Below are positions 54,682-63,116 of a stretch of 64,000 nt of DNA, piece after piece. Both the position numbers and the translations under genes were made by a program. The notes under the pieces are model-generated. The model was not told the DNA's origin, ran no database searches, and was given only the letters and a program-made list of their open reading frames with translations. Location of the stretch: positions 1-64,000 of the forward strand of contig CAZJEN010000008.1 of assembly GCA_964545045.1 (NCBI GenBank). Reading direction: 5' to 3'. The DNA is from SIG307 sp964545045 (GTDB lineage: Bacteria; Bacillota; Clostridia; Lachnospirales; Lachnospiraceae). Within the stretch, counting starts at the first letter, position 1; each line of letters begins with the position of its first letter.

Positions 54682-55830
54682 ATGTCACTGACTACCTGTC
54701 CCGAATGCACCCATACCGTTTCCGATAAAGCACTGTCTTGTCCGGGTTGCGGTTATCCTATGGCGTCCATTTCTCACCAAATTCCAAAACGAACTCGCCA
54801 CAGACTTCCCAACGGCTTCGGAAGTATAAAAAAACTAAGCGGCAACCGAACACGTCCCTACGCAGTCTATCCGCCTTCCGACTGCTTCCAATCAAACAGC
54901 ACGCACATTGCTAAGCGTCCTGCTCTCGGGTACTTTGCCGATTGGAATTCTGCCTACCGGGCCCTCAACGACTATCACTCCAACCCATATGACCCTCGTT
55001 TGAAAAAGCTTACCTTTGCAAAGGTTTACCGTCAGTTTTACGATGAAAAATTCACTCATAACAGGAAAGCCCTGTCCGACTCATCCAAATATGCCTATGA
55101 GACTGCCTTTAAGCATTGCTCTACCATACACAATCTTCCTTTTTCCGAATTACGCAAGGCAGATATGCAACAGATTTTGGATAGATGCACTTTAGGTTAT
55201 TCCACCCTTTGCAATCTAAAAAAACTCTTCTGCCAACTCTATCGTTACGCTTTGGAAAACGACATTGTTCAGAAAAATTATGCACAGTTTGTAACCATCA
55301 ATAAAGAAGATGACAACGAAAAAGGCGACCCGTTTTCTCAAGAAGAACTGGATTTGCTTTGGGCTAACAAATCCGATAGAAACGTACAAATGATTTTGAT
55401 ATTGATTTACAGCGGGTTTCGGATTGCTGCCTTTGAAACCATGGAAATCAATTTGAAAGAAGGCTATTTTAAGGGAGGCGTAAAAACCGCCGCCGGCAAA
55501 GGCCGCATTGTTCCGATTCATCCGGCCATTCTCCCTTTTGCCAAACAGTTCAGGCACAATTTCCGAAATTACCGCGCCCGTACCTTCCGCACCAGTTCCT
55601 TCTATCCAACATTACAACGACTGGGTCTGGAGACCTCTCTGACCGGCAAAAAACACACTCCTCATGATTGTCGCCATACTTTTTCCTGGCTTTGCGACAA
55701 ATATAGTGTGGACGACCTTTCCAAGCACCTCCTTATGGGGCACAGCCTCGGAAAAGACGTTGAAAAATCAGTCTATGGGCATCGCACCTATGAGGAGCTT
55801 TGTAGCGAAATCAACAAAATTCAAGTCTGA
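54682..55830 (+). CDS. Tyrosine recombinase with zinc-ribbon N-terminus
   Basis: A 382-residue site-specific recombinase. The N-terminus is a zinc ribbon (CPEC, CPGC; Cys 6, 9, 20, 23), followed by an integrase arm-type region (NGFGSIKKLSGNRTRPYAV), a SAM-like core-binding domain and the catalytic domain. The full active site is visible: Arg247 (YSGFRIAAF), Lys in AAGKGR, His328 and Arg331 (HDCRHTF), His354 (MGHS), and nucleophile Tyr365 (VYGH). AAGGAGG precedes the ATG. No excisionase, phage or conjugation genes are present. Its stop codon is 143 bp from the silent surface-protein cassette, so it is a strong candidate for the enzyme that inverts that locus. Confidence 0.9.
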   Translation: MSLTTCPECTHTVSDKALSCPGCGYPMASISHQIPKRTRHRLPNGFGSIKKLSGNRTRPYAVYPPSDCFQSNSTHIAKRPALGYFADWNSAYRALNDYHSNPYDPRLKKLTFAKVYRQFYDEKFTHNRKALSDSSKYAYETAFKHCSTIHNLPFSELRKADMQQILDRCTLGYSTLCNLKKLFCQLYRYALENDIVQKNYAQFVTINKEDDNEKGDPFSQEELDLLWANKSDRNVQMILILIYSGFRIAAFETMEINLKEGYFKGGVKTAAGKGRIVPIHPAILPFAKQFRHNFRNYRARTFRTSSFYPTLQRLGLETSLTGKKHTPHDCRHTFSWLCDKYSVDDLSKHLLMGHSLGKDVEKSVYGHRTYEELCSEINKIQV

Positions 55831-55973
55831 GTCGTGTTGCCCTTTTGTCGCCAAATTGTTGCCTAAGTATCGGTAAAAGCGGATTTTTGTGAGAGTCTTT
55901 CATTTAAGGTTGCTTAAGAAAAGCCAGCAAAATCATATGTTTATGGACGATAGGAAATTTCCGGCAGTTACGC
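55831..55973 (+). other. Gap between recombinase and silent cassette; possible recombination site
   Basis: This 143-bp stretch has no gene. The frame of the silent cassette continues upstream to a TAA at 55905 without any ATG, GTG or TTG start backed by a ribosome site. Homology to the expressed copy begins sharply at 55974 (ACTTATCAGTCCAA), so a crossover site may lie at or near this edge. Confidence 0.5.
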
Positions 55974-56704
55974 ACTTATCAGTCCAATAAGTACAAGGCT
56001 ACCACTGCTACTTCCGATAAGGTTGTTGTTACTTTCGTAGCTGACACCACCTTCGAGGTAGAGCAGAAGAGCGCTACCAAGTTCACCGTTAAGTTTGAGT
56101 CTCCGGTTAAGGCACTTGCTACTTCCGATGTAACCATGGTTAAGAGACTTGAGCTTGCTACCGGTAACTACGATTACCCGCAGGCTGTTAAGACTGTAGC
56201 TCTTGCTGCAGACGGTTTGAGTGCAGAAGTTACCCTGTTCGCTGGTCTTACCCACAACAGCAAGTACATCATCTCCGTAAACGGATTTGAAGATCTTCCG
56301 TTCACCGCTTCTCTTGGCAACCCGACCAGAATCGAAATTTCTGCTAAGGACGCTCTCGGCGGAGAGGTATTAACCACCAACAAGCCGGCTGAGATCCTTG
56401 TAACCTACTTCGATGAGAAGGGCGTAGAAGTTACCCCGGCTAACCCGACTGTAATCTTCCGTCTTGAGACCCGTTCTACCGATGGTTCCTTCTATCTTGC
56501 TGGTAAGAACCTTACCATTAAGAAGGAAGGCGTAGCAGCTACTGTTATCGCTGAGTACCAGGGCCGCATCGAGAACGGTAAGCGCGTAGGTCAGCTTGAC
56601 ACCCAGAGAACTTTCGTAGCTGTAGCTCAGGCTCCGGTTGTTGTTAAGTCTCTTGCTGGCAAGACCTTGACTGATTGGAACAATCCGTCCATGACCATGC
56701 GTCT
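55974..56704 (+). repeat. Left arm of the 731-bp inverted repeat
   Basis: Inverse copy of 61603-62333. By eye the two arms are the same length and I find one mismatch (T in CCAATAAG against C in CCAACAAG, near the outer end). The inner end is where the two coding sequences diverge (CGTCT, then different bases). Confidence 0.93.
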
Positions 56705-58076
56705 TGCTTTTGATGAAAATGGCAAGCCGATTACCAAGAAGCTTTGGGTTAAGTTCTCCAAGACTGATAACACCACTACCGATGCTTTGAGCGCTGGCAG
56801 CCCTTATGATACTTTTGATAACTACAAGGTAAGCTTCACTGCTTTGGATCCGTCTATCGCAGTTATCTCCAACACCGGTGAGGTTACCGCATTTAAGACC
56901 GGTACCGCTAGCTTCTATGTAAATCTTGCAGAGAAGCAGAGCAACGGAACTTATGGCACCGCCAACCCGGTTGCAGTTGTTGATGTAACTGTACAGGCTA
57001 AGGAAGTTTTTGCTTACACCACTATCAACAACAACGGTTCCATTACTGTTGGTACCGATGATGAGTTCCATACCGGTAGCTTCGAGCTTTCTGGTGTTGA
57101 CAGCTATGGTCAGGCTTGGCCGATCACCTCTGGTGTTACCCTTAAGTGTACCACCGATGGTTATGGCGAGCAGGATTTTGCTAACGCTGTAAAGGTTAGC
57201 GGTTACGCTAATAACAAGGCGAACATCTCTGTTGACGCTGCTGCTATTCTTGATGTATTAACTGAGAAGAAGGTTGCTCCGAACGCTGGTGAGGCCGCTA
57301 TTCTGTTCTTCACTGCTACCTATGAGAAGTATGTTGTAGATTTCTCTGTAATGATTCAGGTTCCGGGTGCTGCTGATGGTAACTACATCCAGGTTGTAGC
57401 TTCCACCGACAACATCGATGCTCTCAGAATTGATGAGTGGCAGAAGGATGGCAAGAAGGAAATTTCCTTCGAAGTATTCGAAATGAACAATGGCGTTAAG
57501 GTTGGCAAGCTTGCATTTGAGAAGTATCCGTCTTCTGCATCTGCAGTATCTGAGGGTACCTACTGCTATAAGGTAACCAAGGACGGTCAGGACATCACTA
57601 CTTCTCCGGTTGGCAATAAGGTAACTGTTGCATTAAGCTCCAGTGAGACTGATGCTAACGGCGTAAGCGTTGTTAAGTACTTAGGTGCTGGCACCTACGA
57701 GTTCGCTCTCTTCCAGTGCTACGGCACCGGCGAGAACGCAGTTCTTGTTCAGGAGTACTCCAACGTTGTTAATGTATATGTAAGCGATGCTGGTTCTTAC
57801 TATGTAGCTGGTGATCTTGTAAACAACAAGGTTGCATCCGCAACTGACGAGGCTATCTTAGCTTGCTTCAACATCAACGACAGAAGCAACAAGCCGGTTC
57901 TTAAGAACGGCGTAAAGAATACTGAGTGTAAGTATGATCTCTTCAAGGTAACTAAGACTGCTGTAGCAGAGGCTGGTTATGTATACGTTGAGAAGATTAC
58001 CTTCTACGAGTCCGTAGGCGATGTATATGTTCCGTATGTTGTAAACGTAGATACCGTTCTTCAGATCGGTCAGTAA
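55974..58076 (+). pseudogene. Silent, promoterless cassette of the surface protein (C-terminal about 700 codons)
   Basis: The frame is open for 701 codons to the TAA at 58074-58076, but it has no start, no ribosome binding site, no signal peptide and no promoter. Its first 243 codons are the same as residues 218-460 of the expressed protein. The remaining 457 or so codons are a mosaic: blocks such as DSYGQAW and YEKYVVDFSVMIQVPGAADG are unchanged, others differ with insertions (AFDENGKPITKKLW against NSGTKKLQ). No stop or frameshift has accumulated, which is unlike a decaying pseudogene. I interpret it as a reserve cassette that becomes expressed when the intervening segment inverts. An internal ATG at 56136 is not preceded by a ribosome site. 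Confidence 0.88.
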
Positions 58077-58090
58077 TTGAATCATTGAAC
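58038..58090 (+). repeat. 53-bp inverted repeat at the 3' end of the silent cassette
   Basis: Identical, inverted, to 60235-60287. It covers the last 13 codons, the stop codon and the first 14 bases after it. It is a second, smaller pair of inverted arms nested inside the 731-bp pair. Confidence 0.88.
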
Positions 58091-58110
58091 CTTATGGTTC
58101 ATGAAATAAA

Positions 58111-58145
58111 AACAGGCTGTTGCGAAAGCAACAGCCTGTTTTTTT
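58111..58145 (+). terminator. Terminator behind the silent cassette
   Basis: AACAGGCTGTTGC, loop GAAA, GCAACAGCCTGTT, then seven T. A complete rho-independent terminator is kept although this copy has no promoter, as expected if it is expressed after inversion. Confidence 0.92.
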
Positions 58146-58146
58146 G

Positions 58147-58180
58147 GGCTCTTTGTCAAGAGTTGTGGTAAAATATTTAT
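58147..58180 (-). mobile_element. Solo ISL3-type right end
   Basis: GGCTCTTTGTCAAGAGTTG followed by TGGTAAAATATTT is almost the same as the inverted right end of the IS at 60173 (GGCTCTTTGTCAAGAGTTGG then GGTAAATATTT). It has no matching target duplication and no transposase attached, so it looks like the relic of an earlier insertion. The following 58181-58330 shows nothing recognisable. Confidence 0.6.
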
Positions 58181-58327
58181 TACTCCTCATGATATAAAAC
58201 CAGAAACAAAAACTTCCGAAAACCCGCTTTCTATGTGCCTTCCAGTCATTTTCTTGTTCCTAAATCCCTTGTGCAACATACACAAAATCCTACAAAATCT
58301 TTGTGAAACATCACAAGTCGAATTTCA

Positions 58328-58357
58328 TTGAACTTTTATTCAGAAACGTGATATAAT
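58328..58357 (+). promoter_or_regulatory. Promoter-like sequence before the Rpn remnant
   Basis: TTGAAC, an 18-bp spacer and TATAAT (58352-58357). It may be the surviving promoter of the original nuclease gene, or fortuitous. Confidence 0.5.
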
Positions 58358-58442
58358 ATTTTCATAACAGAGTCGTGCCCCAGAAGCCGAAAACAAAGGG
58401 AATGAACTGCACGGTCTGTTGGACACTTAATTTTCTCCGGAA

Positions 58443-58742
58443 TTGTCGCCACAGAAAAAGGAATCTATTTTATATAATGACTATCATATAGAAACGACTG
58501 TTGAACTGGAAGGAGGGTTACGTGAAATGTGTAACTTAAGTGATTTGATTGAAGAGAGAGGTATTGAGAAAGGCATAGCACAAGGTATCGAACAAGGCGA
58601 CCGGCTTCGCCTGCTTACTCAAATTCAAAAGAAACTCATCAAAGGAAAAACCTTAGGGCAAATTGCGGATGAACTGGAAGAGACTGTCGAAAACATCCTA
58701 CCACTGTACGAGCAGGTACAAAAAGAACTGAATCAGCAATAA
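58443..58742 (+). pseudogene. C-terminal remnant of an Rpn-family nuclease
   Basis: About 99 codons that match only the C-terminal tail of Rpn/PD-(D/E)XK recombination-promoting nucleases: TVELEGGLREMCNLSDLIEE, repeated GIEKGIAQGIEQG, then LLTQIQKKLIKGKTLGQIAD. The catalytic domain, normally about 200 residues upstream, is absent. The frame begins at a TTG; an internal ATG with GGAGGG upstream near 58529 could allow a short peptide to be made. Likely debris from a mobile gene. Confidence 0.65.
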
Positions 58743-58761
58743 AATAGTGTCTTCGACACTT

Positions 58762-58807
58762 CAACTCCCCTGCCCCTCAATCTTGAGGGGTGGGGGAGTC
58801 TTTTTTT
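58762..58807 (+). terminator. Terminator after the Rpn remnant
   Basis: ACTCCCC..CCCCTCAA and TTGAGGGG..GGGGAGT form a strong stem followed by seven T. Confidence 0.85.
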
Positions 58808-58825
58808 CTCACTTTCCTTTAAAAG

Positions 58826-60173
58826 GGTTGTACACTTTAGATGGGGGTAAACAAAAAAATAGAATAGGCATAGGATTTCAATTCCTGTATAATTAAGTCA
58901 CCACAACCAACCTACAGAAAGGATTGAAGCCTATGCCTACATATGATTTTATATCAAAACTCCTCGAATTGGAAGACATTATTTTAAAAGATTTTTCATT
59001 CACCGATACAGAGATACATCTTTCTTTTTCCTTGAAGAGAAAACCTACCGTTTGTCCGTGTTGTGGCTTTATCACAGAGCAAGTACATGATTATCGTCCG
59101 TCTACCATCAAAGACCTTCCGGTAATGGGAAAGCAGCTCCTCTTGCACTATAACAAGCGCAGATACCATTGCCCAGCTTGTAACAAACACTTTTACGAAC
59201 CGTTTCATCTACTTCCAAAGTACTGTCGTATTACCACGCGGCTTGCTTTTTATTCTTTACATATGCTGAAAAACCGGTACAGCGTGCGTAACGCTGCTAC
59301 CTTCCTTGGGATATCCGATTCCACCATCTTCCGGAGACTGAAGGATGTCCGCTATCCAAAGCCAGACAGGCTTCCTGCCGTCCTTTCCATTGATGAATTC
59401 AGAGGGAACTCAGGTGGTCAGAAATTTCATGCAATCTTAACAGATGCCCATAATCATGAGCTTTTTGACATACTTCCCACTCGCAGCCAGACCGATCTGA
59501 TGCTTTATCTTAATACTTTCAAAAACAAAAAGGAAATTCGTTATCTTGTTACCGATATGAACCGCGTGTACAAGGACTTGGCAGTTCAATACTTCCCGAA
59601 TGCTACGATTGTAATTGATAAGTTTCATGTAGTCCGGTACGCCACCTGGGCCTTGGAAAACGTCCGAAAACGGGTTCAGAAGCAGATGCTACCATCCAAA
59701 CGAAAGTATTTCAAACGCAGTCGACGCTTGCTATTATCGCATAAAGAGAATCTAAACGAAGAAAGCCTTCTTGCGCTTGAAGTTATGTTGTCACAGTCAA
59801 ATGACCTCGCTGTTGCTTATCACTTGAAAGAGCTGTTCTTCAACTTTATGAAATCTCCCAACAGATCAGAAGCTGTACATCGGTTGAAGTTCTTTATTCT
59901 GGCGGCAGAAGCAAGCAATCTATCCGAATTTAATGCCTGTCTGACAATGCTTCGGAACTGGTCAGAGTACATCTTAAACGCCTTTGATTGCCCGTACACG
60001 AATGGATATACAGAAGGAACCAACAATGCCATCAAAGTAATCAAGCGAAATGCTTTCGGATATAGAAACTTTAGAAACTTCAGAAATCGAATCTTCCTTG
60101 CCCTAACTTAAAGAGGCACAGGAACGAATTCCTATGCCTCTGAAATATTTACCCCAACTCTTGACAAAGAGCC
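58826..60173 (+). mobile_element. ISL3-family insertion sequence with 8-bp target duplication
   Basis: A 1348-bp element with one transposase gene. TTTAAAAG occurs directly on both sides (58818-58825 and 60174-60181), the 8-bp duplication expected for ISL3. The ends are imperfect inverted repeats: GGTTGTACACTTTAGATGGG and the inverted GGCTCTTTGTCAAGAGTTGG, then both GGGTAAA, and further in both AGGCATAGGA. The duplication shows direct transposition rather than rearrangement at these ends. It lies between the two convergent surface-protein copies. Confidence 0.85.
58924..60111 (+). CDS. ISL3-family transposase
   Basis: A 395-residue DDE transposase. N-terminal zinc-binding region CPCCGF...CPACNKHF (about residues 41-87), a helix-turn-helix (RNAATFLGISDSTIFRRL), then the catalytic triad: Asp154 (SIDEF), Asp208 (TDMN) and a Glu in GYTEGTNNAIK near the C-terminus. 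The length and all three residues are intact, so it is probably active. AAAGGATTG lies before the ATG. Confidence 0.92.
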   Translation: MKPMPTYDFISKLLELEDIILKDFSFTDTEIHLSFSLKRKPTVCPCCGFITEQVHDYRPSTIKDLPVMGKQLLLHYNKRRYHCPACNKHFYEPFHLLPKYCRITTRLAFYSLHMLKNRYSVRNAATFLGISDSTIFRRLKDVRYPKPDRLPAVLSIDEFRGNSGGQKFHAILTDAHNHELFDILPTRSQTDLMLYLNTFKNKKEIRYLVTDMNRVYKDLAVQYFPNATIVIDKFHVVRYATWALENVRKRVQKQMLPSKRKYFKRSRRLLLSHKENLNEESLLALEVMLSQSNDLAVAYHLKELFFNFMKSPNRSEAVHRLKFFILAAEASNLSEFNACLTMLRNWSEYILNAFDCPYTNGYTEGTNNAIKVIKRNAFGYRNFRNFRNRIFLALT

Positions 60174-60181
60174 TTTAAAAG

Positions 60182-60214
60182 CAAAAACAGGCTGTAGCTT
60201 TCGCAACAGCCTGC
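60182..60214 (-). terminator. Terminator of the expressed surface-protein gene
   Basis: On the minus strand CAGGCTGTTGC, loop GAAA and GCTACAGCCTG, then TTTTTGCTTTT. It matches the silent-side terminator with two base changes. Confidence 0.9.
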
Positions 60215-60234
60215 CTTTATTTCATGAACTATAA

Positions 60235-60287
60235 GTTCAATGATTCAATTACTGACCGATCTGAAGAACGGTATCTACGTTTACAAC
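60235..60287 (-). repeat. 53-bp inverted repeat at the 3' end of the expressed gene
   Basis: Partner of 58038-58090, identical over 53 bp including the stop codon. Confidence 0.88.
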
Positions 60288-62984
60288 GTAAGCAACGTTT
60301 GCATCACCTAAGGACTCATAGAAGGTGATCTTCTCAACGTATACATAACCAGCCTCTGCTACTGCAGTCTTGGTTACTACGAAGCTGTCGTACTTACAAT
60401 CAGCATTCTTTACGCCATTCTTAAGAACCGGCTTGTTGTTTCTGTCGTTGATGTTGAAGCATGCTAAGATAGCAGCATCATCAGCAGATGCAACCTTGTT
60501 GTTTACAAGATCACCAGCTACATAGTAAGCACCAGCATCACTTACATATACATTAACAACGTTGGAGTACTCCTGAACAAGAACTGCGTTCTCGCCGGTG
60601 CCGTAGCACTGGAAGAGAGCGAACTCGTAGGTGCCATCGCCTAAGTACTTAACAACGCTTACGCCGTTAGCGTCAGCCTCGTTGTAGCTTAAGTCAACAG
60701 TTACCTTGTTACCAGCCTTAACAGCAGAGGTAACATCCTTGCCGTCCTTGGTTACCTTGTAGCAGTAGGTTCCCTCAGATACTGCAGATGCAGAAGCCGG
60801 GTAAGCTACGAAATCAAGGGTATCAACCTTAACGCCATTGTTCATCTCGAATACTTCGAAGGAGATAGCCTTCTTGCCATCCTTCTGCCACTCATCTACT
60901 CTGAGAGCGTCGATGTTGTCGGTGGAAGCTACAACCTGGATGTAGTTACCATCAGCAGCACCCGGAACCTGAATCATTACAGAGAAATCTACAACATACT
61001 TCTCGTAGGTTGCACTGAAGAACAGGATAGCAGCCTCGCCAGCCTTCGGAGCAGCATTCTTAGCAGTTAATACTTCAAGGATAGCTGCAGCGTCAACGCC
61101 AATAACTGCCTTCTTGTCATTAAGACCGGTTACCTTTACAGCAGCTGCAAAGTCCTTCTTTTCGAAACCATCAGTGGTGCAGTTAATGTCAACATCTGCA
61201 GTGTTCTTGATTTCCCAAGCCTGACCATAGCTATCTACAGCGGAAAGCTTGAAGCTACCGGTGTTGAAGCCAGCTGCGGTACCAACAGTAATAGAACCGT
61301 TGTTGTCGATGGTGGTGTAAGCGAAGGTCTCCTTAGCCTGTACAGTTACATCAACAACTGCAACCGGGTTAGCGGTACCCCAGGTACCATTGCTCTGCTT
61401 CTCTGCAAGATTTACATAGAAGCTAGCGTTACCGGTCTTGAACGCGGTAACATCACCGGTGTTGGAGATAACTGCGATAGACGGATCTAATGCAGTGAAG
61501 GATACCTTGTAGTTATCAAATACGCTACCAGCGGTTAAAGCATCAGTAGTGGTATTGTCAGTCTTGCTGAACTTAACCTGAAGCTTCTTGGTGCCGCTGT
61601 TGAGACGCATGGTCATGGACGGATTGTTCCAATCAGTCAAGGTCTTGCCAGCAAGAGACTTAACAACAACCGGAGCCTGAGCTACAGCTACGAAAGTTCT
61701 CTGGGTGTCAAGCTGACCTACGCGCTTACCGTTCTCGATGCGGCCCTGGTACTCAGCGATAACAGTAGCTGCTACGCCTTCCTTCTTAATGGTAAGGTTC
61801 TTACCAGCAAGATAGAAGGAACCATCGGTAGAACGGGTCTCAAGACGGAAGATTACAGTCGGGTTAGCCGGGGTAACTTCTACGCCCTTCTCATCGAAGT
61901 AGGTTACAAGGATCTCAGCCGGCTTGTTGGTGGTTAATACCTCTCCGCCGAGAGCGTCCTTAGCAGAAATTTCGATTCTGGTCGGGTTGCCAAGAGAAGC
62001 GGTGAACGGAAGATCTTCAAATCCGTTTACGGAGATGATGTACTTGCTGTTGTGGGTAAGACCAGCGAACAGGGTAACTTCTGCACTCAAACCGTCTGCA
62101 GCAAGAGCTACAGTCTTAACAGCCTGCGGGTAATCGTAGTTACCGGTAGCAAGCTCAAGTCTCTTAACCATGGTTACATCGGAAGTAGCAAGTGCCTTAA
62201 CCGGAGACTCAAACTTAACGGTGAACTTGGTAGCGCTCTTCTGCTCTACCTCGAAGGTGGTGTCAGCTACGAAAGTAACAACAACCTTATCGGAAGTAGC
62301 AGTGGTAGCCTTGTACTTGTTGGACTGATAAGTCTCACAGTACAGGGTGTAATCGCCAGCAACAGCGTCCTCACCGAAGGTGAACTGACCGTTCTTCTGG
62401 TTGATGGTTACGCCGGTAGACGGCTCTGCAATCCATCTGGTGTAGTCGGTAACGAACTCACCTCTCTTGGTGGTCTTGTTACCAGCTGCATCGATCATTA
62501 CTCTGTCAAGGTCAACTACGTCGCCAGCCACAACAGCAGCGCCGTCCTTAGAGGTATCCTTAAGCTCAACCTCAGCAGCGTTAGCCTTAACGGTAACAGT
62601 GTTCTTTAAAGTGGTAGCCTTACCGGTAGCCTTCTCGGTAACTACACATACAACATCAGCCTCACCTACGCCAACAGCGGTGGTAAGACCACCGTTCTTA
62701 ACGGTGATAACGTCTTCGTCGCTAGAAGACCATGCAAAGGTGTAAGCGGTCTTCCAGTCAGCCGGCTTATTGCTTACAGCAAAGTCGTAGGAAGCAACGT
62801 TACCCTTGCCGCCACCAACCTGCGCAGCGTCATTGATTCCGGTACCGTCGGTAACATAAAGAATCTTACCCTGAGCATTGATGGCCATTTCATCAGCAGC
62901 CTTTGCAGAAGCAGCCGGAGCAAATGCGGTTACAACCATTGCTGCTGCTAAAACAAAAGCAAGCTTCTTAGAGAAACTTCTCAT
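60249..62984 (-). CDS. Secreted, probably abundant surface protein with switchable C-terminal half
   Basis: A 911-residue exported protein. The signal peptide (1-30) ends in APAASAKAA. A BIG2/Ig-like domain follows (about 60-130; FAWSSSDEDVITVKNGGL) and further beta-sandwich regions, including another BIG2-like stretch near 495-530 (DPSIAVISNTGDVTAFKTG). There is no SLH, LPXTG or CWB2 anchor that I can see, so surface retention is unexplained. Residues 1-217 are unique, 218-460 lie in the 731-bp inverted repeat, and 461-911 differ patchwise from the silent copy. A near-consensus promoter, structured leader, AAGGAGG site and narrow codon choice point to very high expression, as for an S-layer protein. 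That name is an inference. Confidence 0.88.
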   Translation of the reverse strand: MRSFSKKLAFVLAAAMVVTAFAPAASAKAADEMAINAQGKILYVTDGTGINDAAQVGGGKGNVASYDFAVSNKPADWKTAYTFAWSSSDEDVITVKNGGLTTAVGVGEADVVCVVTEKATGKATTLKNTVTVKANAAEVELKDTSKDGAAVVAGDVVDLDRVMIDAAGNKTTKRGEFVTDYTRWIAEPSTGVTINQKNGQFTFGEDAVAGDYTLYCETYQSNKYKATTATSDKVVVTFVADTTFEVEQKSATKFTVKFESPVKALATSDVTMVKRLELATGNYDYPQAVKTVALAADGLSAEVTLFAGLTHNSKYIISVNGFEDLPFTASLGNPTRIEISAKDALGGEVLTTNKPAEILVTYFDEKGVEVTPANPTVIFRLETRSTDGSFYLAGKNLTIKKEGVAATVIAEYQGRIENGKRVGQLDTQRTFVAVAQAPVVVKSLAGKTLTDWNNPSMTMRLNSGTKKLQVKFSKTDNTTTDALTAGSVFDNYKVSFTALDPSIAVISNTGDVTAFKTGNASFYVNLAEKQSNGTWGTANPVAVVDVTVQAKETFAYTTIDNNGSITVGTAAGFNTGSFKLSAVDSYGQAWEIKNTADVDINCTTDGFEKKDFAAAVKVTGLNDKKAVIGVDAAAILEVLTAKNAAPKAGEAAILFFSATYEKYVVDFSVMIQVPGAADGNYIQVVASTDNIDALRVDEWQKDGKKAISFEVFEMNNGVKVDTLDFVAYPASASAVSEGTYCYKVTKDGKDVTSAVKAGNKVTVDLSYNEADANGVSVVKYLGDGTYEFALFQCYGTGENAVLVQEYSNVVNVYVSDAGAYYVAGDLVNNKVASADDAAILACFNINDRNNKPVLKNGVKNADCKYDSFVVTKTAVAEAGYVYVEKITFYESLGDANVAYVVNVDTVLQIGQ
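61603..62333 (-). repeat. Right arm of the 731-bp inverted repeat
   Basis: Inverse copy of 55974-56704, encoding residues 218-460 of the expressed protein. Recombination between the arms would invert about 4.9 kb of unique sequence plus the arms, without breaking the reading frame. Confidence 0.93.
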
Positions 62985-63016
62985 CTTTTATCTTCCTCCT
63001 TAAATAATATGGTGGT

Positions 63017-63098
63017 GTTATGTCCCGGTAAAAAAGCTTCATCGACCCGCCCCGGCTACTGGGTAAAATCTCTGTCACTTCTGTCGCGTGGACATAAC
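63017..63098 (-). promoter_or_regulatory. Structured 5' leader of the surface-protein gene
   Basis: GTTATGTCC (63090-63098 on the minus strand) pairs perfectly with GGACATAAC (63017-63025), closing a domain of about 64 bases that includes AGTAGCCGGGGCGGGTCGATG and further partial stems. The domain sits between promoter and ribosome site in a leader of about 125 bases. It could stabilise the mRNA, as in other S-layer transcripts, or bind a ligand. I cannot match it to a known riboswitch. Confidence 0.6.
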
Positions 63099-63116
63099 CG
63101 TTCCAATAACAAATAG

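Noticed and set aside
56136..58076. Silent cassette as an independently expressed 646-residue gene starting at the ATG at 56136
   Set aside because: No ribosome binding site or promoter precedes that ATG, it falls inside a domain shared with the expressed copy, and it would lack a signal peptide.
58147..60173. Treating the GGCTCTTTGTCAAGAGTTG at 58147 as the left end of the ISL3 element (2.0-kb IS)
   Set aside because: The 8-bp direct duplication TTTAAAAG flanks 58826-60173, and subterminal similarity (GGGTAAA, AGGCATAGGA) places the left end at 58826. The sequence at 58147 is therefore called a solo right end.
54682..62984. Diversity-generating retroelement or phage-type variation
   Set aside because: No reverse transcriptase, no short template/variable repeat pair and no adenine-biased substitution. 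The duplicated region is 731 bp and inverted, which fits inversion instead.
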